DNA from: Serratia ureilytica
GTDB taxonomy: Bacteria; Pseudomonadota; Gammaproteobacteria; Enterobacterales; Enterobacteriaceae
Assembly (NCBI RefSeq): GCF_013375155.1
Contig: NZ_JABXOF010000003.1
Coordinates: 124,001 to 188,000 of the forward strand
DNA length: 64,000 nucleotides
Reading direction: 5' to 3'
The notes beneath the pieces are model-generated. The model did not search any database and was not told the DNA's origin. It was given only the letters and a program-made list of their open reading frames with translations. A program made the position numbers and the translations under genes. Shown here piece after piece: positions 44,931-54,365 of the stretch (positions are counted from its first letter, which is position 1; each line of letters starts with the position of its first letter).

Positions 44931-46210
44931 CGGTGTTTAAAGGCGGCGCGTCCGGCATATACCGCCGCGCTGCCCAATTGGTCTTCGATGCGCATCAGCT
45001 GATTGTATTTTTCGATCCGCTCGCCGCGGCACGGCGCGCCGGTTTTCAAATGGCCGGCTCGCATCGCAACCGTCATATCGGCGATAAAGCTGTCGACGGT
45101 TTCGCCGCTGCGGTGTGAGATAAAGGCGCCCCAGCCATTTGCCTGGCAAAGCTGCACGGCGGCGAAAGTTTCGCTCAGCGTGCCAATCTGGTTCAGCTTG
45201 ATCAGCGCCGCATTGGCCAATCTTTCATCAATCCCGCGCTGGATGTATTTCACGTTGGTGACGAACAGATCGTCACCGACCAGTTCCACCTGATCGCCCA
45301 GGGCGTCGCTGAGAATGCGCCAGCCCGCCCAGTCGTCCTCGGCCAAACCGTCTTCAATCAGCACGATGGGAAAATCTTGCACCAGCCGCTGGTAATAGGC
45401 CGTCATCTGTTCGGCATCCAGCTCAGCGTTTTCGCTGCGCAGGCGGTATTTGCCGTTGGCATAGAATTCACTCGAGGCCGGGTCCATGCAAATGGCGATA
45501 TCGTCTCCCGGTTGATAACCGGCTTTCTCTATCGCCTGCACGATCAGCTCCAGCGGTTGCCGGTTCGAGGCAACCGCCGGCGCGAAACCACCTTCGTCGC
45601 CGACGCCGACCGACAGGCCTTTTTCCAACAGGATTTGGCGCAGCGCCTGATAAACTTCACTGCCCCAGCGCACGGCCTCGCGCAGCGACGGCGCGCCCAG
45701 CGGCGCTATCATAAACTCCTGAAAGTCCGCGCCTTGCCAGCGGGCATGCACGCCGCCGTTGATGATATTCATGCAGGGCACCGGCAGCAGGTTGGCGCCG
45801 ATACCGCCCAGATAACGATACAGCGGCAGCTGCGACAATTTCGCCGCGAGGCGGGCGGCCGCCAAAGAAACGCCAAGCAGGGCGTTGGCTCCCAATCGGC
45901 TCTTGTTCTCGCTGCCGTCCAGCGCGATCAGCCGGCGGTCTATCTCCTCTTGTTGGCGCACATCCACCCCGCGCAGCGCCTCGTTGATCGCCGTTTTGAC
46001 GCTGTGCACCGCCTCCAATACGCCTTTGCCGCCGTAACGGTGCGGATCGCCGTCGCGGTGTTCCACTGCCTCGCGCGAACCGGTGCTGGCGCCGGAGGGA
46101 ACCGAAGCCCGTGCTACGACGCCCGCCGCAGTCATTTCAACTTCGACGGTGGGATTGCCGCGCGAATCTAGGATCTCTCTGGCGGTTACGTTTTCAATTT
46201 CATAGCTCAT
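44927..46210 (-). CDS. Enolase, accessory paralogue
   Basis: Phosphopyruvate hydratase of 427 residues. Catalytic parts are intact: VGDEGGFAP (base Glu), [18 protein letters not shown] and GDDLFVTN (magnesium ligands), IKLNQIGT (catalytic Lys) and SHRSGET. It differs from the housekeeping enzyme at [17 protein letters not shown], where proteobacterial enolases have a shorter, Asn-rich loop. The housekeeping eno gene normally lies beside pyrG, not here, so this is probably a second copy. It is last in an operon with a family II pyrophosphatase and a universal stress protein. AGGTGAT precedes the ATG. Confidence 0.88.
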   Translation of the reverse strand: MSYEIENVTAREILDSRGNPTVEVEMTAAGVVARASVPSGASTGSREAVEHRDGDPHRYGGKGVLEAVHSVKTAINEALRGVDVRQQEEIDRRLIALDGSENKSRLGANALLGVSLAAARLAAKLSQLPLYRYLGGIGANLLPVPCMNIINGGVHARWQGADFQEFMIAPLGAPSLREAVRWGSEVYQALRQILLEKGLSVGVGDEGGFAPAVASNRQPLELIVQAIEKAGYQPGDDIAICMDPASSEFYANGKYRLRSENAELDAEQMTAYYQRLVQDFPIVLIEDGLAEDDWAGWRILSDALGDQVELVGDDLFVTNVKYIQRGIDERLANAALIKLNQIGTLSETFAAVQLCQANGWGAFISHRSGETVDSFIADMTVAMRAGHLKTGAPCRGERIEKYNQLMRIEDQLGSAAVYAGRAAFKHR

Positions 46211-46226
46211 GGATGATCACCTCATT

Positions 46227-46655
46227 CTAGGGAGTAGGCACGTGCTTTATCAGCACGTCGATCGACAAATGGTTAACGAACTCGAAGCCGAAGGAGGCAA
46301 AGACGCCGAATGGTCGGTTCTGATGGCCAAGCAGCAACAGATCGACGCCTTCACGGGCAATCAGGGTTTCAACGTCTTTGAAGCGATGGATGCTGACCAT
46401 TGCGCGCACCTCCAGGGGGATTGAGCAGTCTTCCACCAGGCGGCTGAGCATGGCTTTGGCGGCGATCACCTCGCTGGACTGGCGATCTTTGGTTTGTGCA
46501 TCGCTGAGGTAGTCCAGCTCGGCATAGTCGGCGCTGATGTGCGCCACGGTAATGCGCGTATTCATCTGCTGATTGAGGCGTTCGGCGTGGCGCAACAGCA
46601 GCCGGCCGTCGCGTTCATCCTGCACCAGCAGTAAAGCATGTTGATAGAGCGGCAT
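46227..46655 (-). CDS. Universal stress protein family protein
   Basis: Protein of 142 residues with the UspA fold: YQHALLLVQDERDG at strand one, TVAHISADY at strand two, DLLLLGHQNRP and HLSIDVLIKHVP at the end. The ATP-binding GXXGXNGXS-type loop is altered to GHQNRPFGVFASFG, closer to non-ATP-binding UspC/D-type members. It lies between the pyrophosphatase gene (three bases upstream) and the enolase-like gene (16 bases downstream), so a stress-linked role for the operon is plausible. Confidence 0.85.
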   Translation of the reverse strand: MPLYQHALLLVQDERDGRLLLRHAERLNQQMNTRITVAHISADYAELDYLSDAQTKDRQSSEVIAAKAMLSRLVEDCSIPLEVRAMVSIHRFKDVETLIAREGVDLLLLGHQNRPFGVFASFGFEFVNHLSIDVLIKHVPTP

Positions 46656-46658
46656 GAC

Positions 46659-47624
46659 TTATCTCCCTGCGTTAGCAATCTGTAGGGTTAACCACGGTAA
46701 AACCTCTTTTTTCCGGCTCGTCATGCCGGGCAGCGACACCTGCCGAATGGCCAGCACCCGGTTCGACGAGAAATACAGGGTAGAGCGGTGGCGGGTGATA
46801 TCGGTAACCAGCAGCGCGGCCATCTCCAGCCCGGCCTCCTGCTTAGCCTGCTCGAGCGCCTGTTGCAGCGCGGGCAACAGCGGATCGATATCGCTCATAG
46901 CCCGCACTTCTATCTGCGACAGCAGCAGCGAGACGCTATGGATGCGGTAATTCTTGGCGTCACGGTGCAGCAACTGCGGGGCGGATTGCCCCGAAAGATC
47001 GGTTTTGGCGGCAAGCAATCCGGCGGTGAAGGCGTCATAGTCAACGTGAGAGATTGCGCATAACCGCGCGACCGCCACCCGATCCTGTTCGGTGGTGGTC
47101 GGTGCGCTCAGCGCAACGGTATCGCTCAAAATCGCGCCCAGCAGCAGCGTGGCCTGGGCGGAAGAAAGCGGCATCGGCGTATCTGACGTCAGTATGGACA
47201 GGATCACGGTGGCGCAACAGCCAACGGCGCGGATCCAGACATCGGGCGGGTTGCGGGTGATCAAGGTGCCCAGCCGGTGATGATCGATAACGCCGACCAC
47301 ATCGCTGTCGGGCAATGAGGCCGGCCCTTGTTCGACGTCGGTAAAATCCACCAGCCAGACTTTGCGGTCACGGAGATCGTCTGTCAGCAGCGCAGGCGCT
47401 TGTACGCCGGCGGCGGCCAGTATGTAGCGGGTTTCCGGCGTCAATTCGCCAAGGCGGAAAGCGACGGCCGGTTTGCCGAGGTGATTGAGCCAGTCCGCGA
47501 CCACCAGCGCGCTGCAGATACTGTCGCTGTCGGGATTTTTATGGCCGAAAACGTACAGCGGCATTTCCCGCACGGCGAGATCAGGCTGGGACGGAAAAGG
47601 GGTAATACGTGAGATTTCATTCAT
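46659..47624 (-). CDS. ppaC: Family II (manganese-dependent) inorganic pyrophosphatase
   Basis: DHH-phosphoesterase of 321 residues. GHKNPDSDSICSA (metal ligands), VWLVDFTD, VIDHHRLG (the DHH motif), GAILSDTVAL, and the C-terminal substrate motif SRKKEVLPWL are all present. It hydrolyses pyrophosphate to phosphate with Mn2+ or Co2+. CBS domains are absent, so it is the unregulated form. ATG 47624 has AGGAG five bases upstream. Family II enzymes are common in Firmicutes and less so in enterobacteria, which mainly use family I Ppa. The operon continues with a universal stress protein and an enolase. Confidence 0.9.
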   Translation of the reverse strand: MNEISRITPFPSQPDLAVREMPLYVFGHKNPDSDSICSALVVADWLNHLGKPAVAFRLGELTPETRYILAAAGVQAPALLTDDLRDRKVWLVDFTDVEQGPASLPDSDVVGVIDHHRLGTLITRNPPDVWIRAVGCCATVILSILTSDTPMPLSSAQATLLLGAILSDTVALSAPTTTEQDRVAVARLCAISHVDYDAFTAGLLAAKTDLSGQSAPQLLHRDAKNYRIHSVSLLLSQIEVRAMSDIDPLLPALQQALEQAKQEAGLEMAALLVTDITRHRSTLYFSSNRVLAIRQVSLPGMTSRKKEVLPWLTLQIANAGR

Positions 47625-47920
47625 AGCGACTCCTGACATACCTGCCTAAAAAATAAAGCGAAGTTGTATATCAGGCGTCATCATCCGGTTCGAGCGAACG
47701 CGGCGGTTGGGAAAGGTGGAACACCATCACCTTGTGAACGACTGTAGCGCAGCGCGGTGGCAAACGCAACGCCCGGCAAAGCTGGCGAGAATGCATAATC
47801 GGATTGATACTGAGTGAGTCTATGATGGACAAGGATATTTGCCGCTAACCGACGGATAGGCTGAACGGAATCACGCCGGCCGGCTGCACCGGATCCGTGG
47901 GTGTCACAATGGGAGTCAAC

Positions 47921-49801
47921 ATGCTCGAGCCATGCTTCCCCGAAAACGAAGCCGAACGCCTGTCGGTATTGGATTCGCTGAACGTGCTGGATTCGAACTC
48001 AGTAGAAAAGCTGGATCGCATCACGCGGCTAGCTGCGAAATATTTCGGCGTCACCATTGCGCTGGTGTCACTGATCGACCGGGATCGCCAATGGTTTTTA
48101 TCGCGCTACGGTCTGGATGCCCGAGAAACGCCGCGCAATATCTCGTTTTGCGGCCATGCCATCTTGCAACGCGAAGCGCTGGTGGTGCCCGATACCGCCA
48201 AGGATCCGCGCTTTTTCGATAATCCGCTGGTGATCGGCGGGCCGAGGATCGGTTTTTACGTCGGGCAACCGCTGCTGTCGCTCGACGGCTTGCCGCTCGG
48301 CACCCTGTGCATTATCGACAGCCAGCCGCAGCCGTTTTCCCCGGAGCAGGTGGCCGATCTGCACGACTTCGCCGCCGTGGTGGAAGAGTACCTCCAGAGC
48401 ATTGAACGCCACGTCTATACCGAAAACCTGAAGTCCAACCTGCAACGCTCGGAAGCCTTGTTCGAACAGACCTTTGCCCAGGCGGCGGTAGGGATGGCGC
48501 TGGTCTCGCTGCAAGGATATTGGCTGCGGGTGAATCCGCGCATCTGCGAAATGCTTCAGTACTCCGAGCGCGAGCTGATGGATCGCACCTTCCAGGACAT
48601 TACCTATCCGCTCGATCTCAACACCGACCTGGAAAAGCTGCAGCAGCTGCTGAAAAATGAAATCAGTACCTATTCGATGGAAAAACGCTATTTCCGCGCC
48701 GACGGCTCGATCGTTTGGGTGCAGCTGACGGTGGCGCTCAATCGTTTGCCGAACGGCAAGCCGGACCATTTCATCTCGGTTATCGTCGATATCAGCGAGC
48801 GTAAAGCGGCCGAGGCCGATCTGTTCGCTCTGCAACACGAGCTGGAACAACGCGTCGAAATCCGCACGCAGGAGCTGAACGTGGTGGTTAAAAAGCTCAA
48901 CGAAGAGATTGAGACCCGGGTGCTCGCCGAATATCAGCTCAGTGCGGAGAAGGAGCGTCTGCGCGCCATTACCGACAATATGCCGGCCTTAATCAGCCAG
49001 ATCGACGGCAATGAACGCTACCTGTTCGCCAACAGCGCCTATAAGACCTGGTTTGGTCTGGAAGAGGCCAGCCTGCAGGGCATGACGGTGCGCGAGTTCA
49101 TGGGGGAAAGCGTGTATCAGATGGCCCGGCCGATGATCGCGCGGGCTTTGGCGGGCGAAATGGTCAGCTTCGAAAATGAGCTCCAGACCCAGAAGGGGCT
49201 GCTGATGATCCACACCACGCTGGTGCCGTGCGAAGCTCAGGGGTTTTATATTCTGTCCATGGACATTACCGAGTTGAAGCGCCTGCAGCAACGGTTGGAG
49301 TACGATGCCACGCACGACATGCTGACCGGATTGACCAACCGCCGCGCCTTCCTGCGTCGGTTGTCCGGCACGCTGCAGGCCTGTTGCGAACAGCGGCAAA
49401 TGGCGCTGGTGTTCATCGATCTCGATGGTTTCAAAGCTCTCAATGACAGCTATGGTCATGACTTCGGCGATCTGATCCTCAAGACGTTCGCCAGGTTGCT
49501 CAGCGCCTGCGCCGGCGAGCGCCATAGCGTCTCGCGTCTGGCCGGTGACGAATTCACGGTGATCCTGTGGCCGTTGGCGGATCCGCAGCGCGAGGTCAGC
49601 GAATTTTGTGAAAACGTCTTGGCGCGGCTGGCCGATATTTCGCAGATCGGGCAGCAGACGGTGAGTCTATCCGCCAGCCTGGGAGCGGCGATTTCCTCAC
49701 ACACTGACGTGACGGAGGAGATGCTGTTGACCCGCGCCGACGGCGCGATGTATCAGGCGAAATCGGCCGGAAAGGGCACTTATGCCATCTGCGAGTTGTG
49801 A
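47921..49801 (+). CDS. GAF-PAS-PAS-GGDEF diguanylate cyclase
   Basis: Protein of 626 residues: a GAF domain (about 20-160, SLIDRDRQWFLSRYGLD, ISFCGHAIL), a PAS domain with PAC (about 180-300, ending SVIVDISERKAAE), a coiled-coil linker (about 305-345), another PAS (about 350-450) and a GGDEF domain (about 460-620). The active loop reads RLAGDEFTVI, that is AGDEF in place of GGDEF; the catalytic Asp-Glu remain, and AGDEF proteins are often active. No inhibitory RXXD is evident. ATG 47921 is preceded by GGGAG. No membrane segment. Signals sensed are unknown. Confidence 0.92.
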   Translation: MLEPCFPENEAERLSVLDSLNVLDSNSVEKLDRITRLAAKYFGVTIALVSLIDRDRQWFLSRYGLDARETPRNISFCGHAILQREALVVPDTAKDPRFFDNPLVIGGPRIGFYVGQPLLSLDGLPLGTLCIIDSQPQPFSPEQVADLHDFAAVVEEYLQSIERHVYTENLKSNLQRSEALFEQTFAQAAVGMALVSLQGYWLRVNPRICEMLQYSERELMDRTFQDITYPLDLNTDLEKLQQLLKNEISTYSMEKRYFRADGSIVWVQLTVALNRLPNGKPDHFISVIVDISERKAAEADLFALQHELEQRVEIRTQELNVVVKKLNEEIETRVLAEYQLSAEKERLRAITDNMPALISQIDGNERYLFANSAYKTWFGLEEASLQGMTVREFMGESVYQMARPMIARALAGEMVSFENELQTQKGLLMIHTTLVPCEAQGFYILSMDITELKRLQQRLEYDATHDMLTGLTNRRAFLRRLSGTLQACCEQRQMALVFIDLDGFKALNDSYGHDFGDLILKTFARLLSACAGERHSVSRLAGDEFTVILWPLADPQREVSEFCENVLARLADISQIGQQTVSLSASLGAAISSHTDVTEEMLLTRADGAMYQAKSAGKGTYAICEL

Positions 49802-49872
49802 GCGTGAAACGGTGACCGTCTCAGGGTAAGCTGTTTTCTTCTTTCCTATGGGCAGAACTCCGGACTTATTGC

Positions 49873-50721
49873 ATGGCGTCTAATCATCAACACAAAGACT
49901 GGCTGGAATTGCGGCGCGATGACGAAACCGGCATCGAGAGCGTCAATGCCCACTTTCAGGGGCATGCCTACGATCCCCACGATCATGACGAAATGCTGGT
50001 GGGCGTGACGCAGCAGGGTTTACAGCGTTTCAACTGCCATCGTTCATTGCATACCAGCCGGCCGGGACGCGCCATGCTGATCGAGCCTGGCGCGGTGCAC
50101 GATGGTCATGCGCCTCAGGCCGAAGGGTTTACCTATGCCATGCTTTATCTGCCGCAGCATTGGGTTTCCGACGCGATGAACCGCCGCGGATTAGGGGACG
50201 CTTCAGTGCTGGAAGGCGCTTTCCACAGCACGTTGACCGACGATCCGATGCTGGCCACCGCGATACAACAGGCTTTTTTTGCGTTGCATCAGGGGGAAGG
50301 CCGGCTGGCGCGCGATCAAAGCCTGGACCAACTGCTGACGCTTTTGGCGCGGCATATTCGCGTCAGGCCGGCTTCCCAAAGCGATGATGCTTTGATTGTG
50401 ATGAATCGCTTACGGGACTACTTGCACGAGCACATGGCGGGTAATCCCAGCCTGGATGAACTTGCGCTTCAGTGCGGTCTGGACCGCTTCCGCCTGACTC
50501 GCCAGTTCACCCGGGCTTTCGGCCAGTCGCCGCATGCTTATCTGGTCCGGCTGAGGCTGCGGGCCGCACGCTTGTTGTTGGCGCAGGGGGACGAGCCGGC
50601 GCAGGTCGCGATGCAGGTGGGCTTTGCCGATCAGAGCCACTTGGGCCGCTGGTTCCAGCGCGCCTACCGTTTATCGCCGGCGGCCTATCAACGTCAGTGC
50701 ACAAACGTTCTATACCGCTGA
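49873..50721 (+). CDS. AraC family transcriptional regulator with AraC_binding cupin domain
   Basis: Protein of 282 residues. The N-terminal cupin has HAYDPHDHDEMLVGVTQQG (about 31-49), and the C-terminal pair of helix-turn-helices is LDELALQCGLDRFRLTRQFTRAFGQSPHAY (about 195-224) and QVAMQVGFADQSHLGRWFQRAYRLSPAAYQR. It precedes a DUF2000 gene by 53 bases on the same strand, a frequent pairing. The ATG lacks a strong ribosome site. Target unknown. Confidence 0.87.
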   Translation: MASNHQHKDWLELRRDDETGIESVNAHFQGHAYDPHDHDEMLVGVTQQGLQRFNCHRSLHTSRPGRAMLIEPGAVHDGHAPQAEGFTYAMLYLPQHWVSDAMNRRGLGDASVLEGAFHSTLTDDPMLATAIQQAFFALHQGEGRLARDQSLDQLLTLLARHIRVRPASQSDDALIVMNRLRDYLHEHMAGNPSLDELALQCGLDRFRLTRQFTRAFGQSPHAYLVRLRLRAARLLLAQGDEPAQVAMQVGFADQSHLGRWFQRAYRLSPAAYQRQCTNVLYR

Positions 50722-50774
50722 TTCACTCATCGCCGATGATGCGCTTTTAACAGCACAACGGAGTAGAGCGGAAC

Positions 50775-51182
50775 ATGTTTGATACCAAGATAGCGTTTAT
50801 CGTACGCGACGATCTGCAAACCTGGCAGCGGCTGAATGTGGTGGCCTTTCTGGCGACGGGCATCGCCGCCGCTGCCCCGGAAATCATCGGCGAGCGTTAC
50901 GTGGATGCGCAAGGCAGACGCTACGGCGGTATTTCCGGACAGCCGATGCTGATTTTTGCCTCGGACCTGCCGGGCCTGCAAAATGTGCATCGCAAAGGGC
51001 TGGAGCGGGAATTGACGTTGATCCCCTATGTGCACGCCATGTTCGCGACCGGGCACGATGAAGCCAACCGGCAGGTTTTTCTCGCAGAAGACGCGGACAA
51101 TCTGGATTTGGTCGGTCTGGCGCTGCGCGGACCGAAGAAAGCGGTGGATAAGGTGATAAAAGGCCTGGCGCTCCACGCCTGA
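50775..51182 (+). CDS. DUF2000 family protein
   Basis: Protein of 135 residues, soluble. KIAFIVRDDLQTWQRLNVVAFLATGI (first strand and helix) and GISGQPMLIFASD with LPYVHAMFAT-like and LVGLALRGPKKAVDKVIKGL at the end fit DUF2000, which has a peptidyl-tRNA hydrolase II-like fold. No biochemical function is established. It follows an AraC regulator, which probably controls it. Confidence 0.8.
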   Translation: MFDTKIAFIVRDDLQTWQRLNVVAFLATGIAAAAPEIIGERYVDAQGRRYGGISGQPMLIFASDLPGLQNVHRKGLERELTLIPYVHAMFATGHDEANRQVFLAEDADNLDLVGLALRGPKKAVDKVIKGLALHA

Positions 51183-51421
51183 GAATACCGTTAGCGCGCT
51201 GCGCTTTTGCCGCAGAATAAGAGTTAAAAGAGTTTGATGCTGAGTTAAATAGTCAACGGCATGATTATTTAACTCATATTAAATGTCTTATTTATCCTTC
51301 AGTGTGAATAAAACGAAAACAGCTATACTGCAGGATACTTCTCCAACTTTTCTTTTGGTCTTGCAAGCCGTTCAGCGCGTTACGCAATCTATCAAATCAC
51401 TTCAATATCAAGGGGGTTTTT

Positions 51422-52105
51422 ATGAAAACCGTCCTGCAGCATATTTGGGTAAATAAAGCACGTTACGCCCAACTTCCGCTATTTGATTTCCTGCGCGATG
51501 AAAACCGCACGCCACAGGAGCGGTTGGCGTTTCTGCCCCATATCGCGTTTTTTATTATGGCTTTCGCCGATTTGAATAAGCTGATGCTGCGCAATGAAAC
51601 GCCGGCGGCCGATATTTACCAACGGAAAGTCAATACGCATACCCATGAAGATGACCATCACTGGCCGTGGTATCTCGAGGATCTGGACAAACTCGGTTAC
51701 AACCGCTGCGTCGACACGGTGGCGCATCTGGAAACGCTGTGGAGCGACAGCACTCAGGCGAATCGGTTATTGACCTACCGGCTGTGCGCGCGGGTAAGCA
51801 GCCTCGGCGGCCTGGAGCGGATCGTGGTGATTGAGGCCATTGAAGCCACCGGCAACGTACTGTTTGGACTGACGGCGCCCTTGGCCACGCGCATTCAGCA
51901 GGCGACCGGCGTCGAACTGCGTTACTGCGGCGAGTTTCATTTGGCTTTGGAGAGCGGGCATGCTCAGCTGCAGGATCATGAGGAGCTGGCTGCGATCCCC
52001 TTGGCGGAAGACGTCAGGCAACGTTGTATCACCCATGTCGACCATGTTTTTGCCTGGTTTACCGAATGGACGCATGAAACGCTCGCGCATGTCCGGGAGG
52101 GCTGA
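51422..52105 (+). CDS. Uncharacterised helical protein, candidate heme-oxygenase-like (HDO) metalloenzyme
   Basis: Protein of 227 residues. Predicted all-alpha. Blocks rich in possible metal ligands are THTHEDDHHWPWYLEDLDKL (about 72-91), VVIEAIEATGNVLFG (about 137-151) and CGEFHLALESGH (about 170-181). Three or four helices each carrying Glu/His is the pattern of heme-oxygenase-like diiron oxidases, though the exact ligand set could not be matched by eye. AAGGGGG lies close to the ATG, so translation should be efficient. It has a 239-base AT-rich upstream region, stands alone, and is convergent with a LysR gene. Substrate unknown. Confidence 0.6.
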   Translation: MKTVLQHIWVNKARYAQLPLFDFLRDENRTPQERLAFLPHIAFFIMAFADLNKLMLRNETPAADIYQRKVNTHTHEDDHHWPWYLEDLDKLGYNRCVDTVAHLETLWSDSTQANRLLTYRLCARVSSLGGLERIVVIEAIEATGNVLFGLTAPLATRIQQATGVELRYCGEFHLALESGHAQLQDHEELAAIPLAEDVRQRCITHVDHVFAWFTEWTHETLAHVREG

Positions 52106-52124
52106 CGCGTTCCCGAACCGGCGC

Positions 52125-52994
52125 TTACGCCTGAAACGCCTGCAGCCAGGCGGCGAATGTTCTCACGACGTCATCGTCCCGGTCGCGCAGCAGCAGAGAA
52201 TAGACGCCGGTTCGGATGGTCAGCGTCGGGAAAGGCGACACCAGTCGGCCTGACGACAGGTGTTTGGCGCAGAACAAATAAGGCACAACGGCCAGCCCCA
52301 GGCCGTCTTCGGCCGCCTGAATGGCGGCGAAGGTATGATCGAGCGTAAGCGGCGGCGGCGAAGCGTCCAGCGCCGTCGGATAAGCATTCAGCCAGCTGCG
52401 CCACAAATCTTCCCGGGCGCGGATGCGGATGGCGGTATGCTCGCCAAGCGTGTCCGGCGCAATGACCGGTCTGGCGTGCAAATAGCTCTGGCTGCAGACC
52501 AGCAGGCTGTCTTCCTGCAGGAAAGGGAGCGCTTTCAGCCCGGAGAAGTGCGCGGGATCGCGCCGGATCGCCACGTCAAACGGCGTATTGCGATCGACGG
52601 CGCCGATGCCGGTGGTGATATCAATCGCGACCCCCGGATGACGCTCATTGAATGCCGCCAGCTTCGGCATCAGCCAGTGCATGGTGAACGTCGGCAGGCT
52701 GTGCACCACCAGCCGCTGCTGGCCGGCGCTCGCTTTCAGCGCGCTCTCCGCAGCAAACAGTTCGCCGATGACCCGGGACGCAGTGCGGGAAAAGTTCTCA
52801 CCGGCCTGCGTCAGCCGCACGGATTTGTGTCCGCGATAAAACAGCGTGATCCCCAGCTGTGCTTCGAGACTGCGAATATGGCGGCTGACCGCGCCGGTGG
52901 TGAGAAACAGCTCATCCGCAGCGGCGCTGAAGCTGCCGAGACGGGCGGCGGCTTCGAAAGCGGACAGGTGCGGCAGGGAGTGGATTTTTTTCAT
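52125..52994 (-). CDS. LysR family transcriptional regulator, GcvA-like
   Basis: Protein of 289 residues. LSAFEAAARLGSFSAAADELFLTTGAVSRHIRSLE (residues 10-44) is the winged helix; the effector domain resembles the GcvA/AmpR group (DVAIRRDP, PLTLDHTFAAIQAAEDGLGLAVVP). It is divergent from an MFS gene followed by an oxidoreductase-kinase fusion, and a palindrome touches its start codon, so it probably controls that transport and oxidation pair and itself. Confidence 0.88.
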   Translation of the reverse strand: MKKIHSLPHLSAFEAAARLGSFSAAADELFLTTGAVSRHIRSLEAQLGITLFYRGHKSVRLTQAGENFSRTASRVIGELFAAESALKASAGQQRLVVHSLPTFTMHWLMPKLAAFNERHPGVAIDITTGIGAVDRNTPFDVAIRRDPAHFSGLKALPFLQEDSLLVCSQSYLHARPVIAPDTLGEHTAIRIRAREDLWRSWLNAYPTALDASPPPLTLDHTFAAIQAAEDGLGLAVVPYLFCAKHLSSGRLVSPFPTLTIRTGVYSLLLRDRDDDVVRTFAAWLQAFQA

Positions 52995-52995
52995 A

Positions 52996-53014
52996 GGTTG
53001 AGTCTAGCTCAACC
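52996..53014. promoter_or_regulatory. Candidate LysR operator
   Basis: GGTTGAG-TCTAG-CTCAACC, perfect 7-bp arms, fitting the T-N11-A core of LysR sites. It begins one base from the LysR start codon, in the divergent interval before the MFS gene. Confidence 0.55.
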
Positions 53015-53175
53015 AAATGGGGGAAGAAAGATCGTTTGTCAGCCTTTGATTTTGCTCACTATGATGAGGCATCTCCTTCTGATTGCTGAGTTTATGATGC
53101 GGATCTTTTGGCTATCGGTCATGCGTGTTAATGGCGTTATTCTCCCCCTGCGGTTGGCAGGGAGGCGGCGCTGAA

Positions 53176-54348
53176 ATGCGGGCTTTTTATCTGCTTTGCG
53201 TGAGCCGGGCGGGTCTGTGTCTGGGCACCATGATGTTCGCCGGCGCGCTGCCGACCATCAGGAGCGAGTGGCAGCTCGACGCCGCTTCGGCCGGCACAGT
53301 GCAGACGGTGTTCAGCCTGACCAACGCCCTGGCGTTGCTGGTGGCCTCCTGGTGGTGTGACTCGTTGGGCGCCCGCCGGGTTTATCTGCTGTTCTCCTGG
53401 CTGGGCGCCGCTGCGTTGATGCTGTTCGCCGTATTTGCCCATTCTTATCTCAGCGCGTTGGTGTTGATGGCCTTCGTCGGTTTGACGCAGGGCGGGGCTT
53501 ATACGCCGGCGCTGCTGTTGGCGATGGGGATGAACGGTCCGGCGCGGCGCGGTTATGCCATCGGCATGGTGCTGGCGGCCAGTTCGTTGGGGTATTTTCT
53601 GTCGGTTTTCATCGCCGGTTGGAGCGCCATGCGCTGGGGCGCCGGCGTGGCGTTTTCTCTGTGCGCCGCCGGTGCGTTACTGGGAGCGCTGGCGGGATCG
53701 TTGGCCCTGGTCGGTTATCGGGAACCGCAGCCGCGCACGCTGGGGAGGAGGACGAAACGTGAGAGCTATGCTATCACCTATGCGACCCTGCTGTTGCTGA
53801 TCGGGTATATCGCCCACAGCTGGGAACTGCTCGGCAACTGGGCCTGGGCGCCCAGCCTGGTCAGCGAGGCGTTGAGCGGTTTCTCTCTGGATCCGCTCAG
53901 CGCCGGATTGATCGTCGCGGCGGTGATCCACCTGGCCGGCATGATCGCCACGCTGATTGTCGGCACCGTTTCCGACTATTTCAATCGCGCGTCGGTGCTG
54001 ATGTTTATGGGCGCCGCCGGCGCGTTGGGTTCGCTGCTGATGGGAGGGTCGGCGAACTGGGGGCCGGGCTGGACGCTGCTGCTCGTCAGCATCGGCAGTT
54101 TCTTTATTCTCGGCGACTCCGGCGTGCTGTCGGCCGCGATGGCGGACAACGTACCGCCACAACAGCTCGGCAGCGTGATGGGCTGGCGATCGTTGCTGGG
54201 GTTCGGCATCGGTTCGTTCGCCCCTTTCTCCTTTGGCGTGGTGATGGATACCACCCACAGTTGGGGCGCGTCTTATGCCGTATTGGCCTGCGGCGGCGGG
54301 GTAGCCTGTCTGGCGGCCTGCTTGCTTTGGCGACAACATTTGAAATGA
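53176..54348 (+). CDS. MFS transporter, CynX/NimT-like
   Basis: Membrane protein of 390 residues with twelve predicted helices. SLTNALALLVASWWCDSLGARRVYLL (helix 2 and the loop 2-3 signature) and FIAGWSAMRWGAGVAFSLC are characteristic. ATG 53176 was selected, with GGAGG about ten bases upstream; an earlier GTG or ATG adds 15-17 residues without a ribosome site. It lies 17 bases before the FAD-oxidoreductase/kinase fusion, so it may import that enzyme's substrate. Control by the divergent LysR protein is likely. Confidence 0.85.
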   Translation: MRAFYLLCVSRAGLCLGTMMFAGALPTIRSEWQLDAASAGTVQTVFSLTNALALLVASWWCDSLGARRVYLLFSWLGAAALMLFAVFAHSYLSALVLMAFVGLTQGGAYTPALLLAMGMNGPARRGYAIGMVLAASSLGYFLSVFIAGWSAMRWGAGVAFSLCAAGALLGALAGSLALVGYREPQPRTLGRRTKRESYAITYATLLLLIGYIAHSWELLGNWAWAPSLVSEALSGFSLDPLSAGLIVAAVIHLAGMIATLIVGTVSDYFNRASVLMFMGAAGALGSLLMGGSANWGPGWTLLLVSIGSFFILGDSGVLSAAMADNVPPQQLGSVMGWRSLLGFGIGSFAPFSFGVVMDTTHSWGASYAVLACGGGVACLAACLLWRQHLK

Positions 54349-54365
54349 GGTACGGACATCATTAA

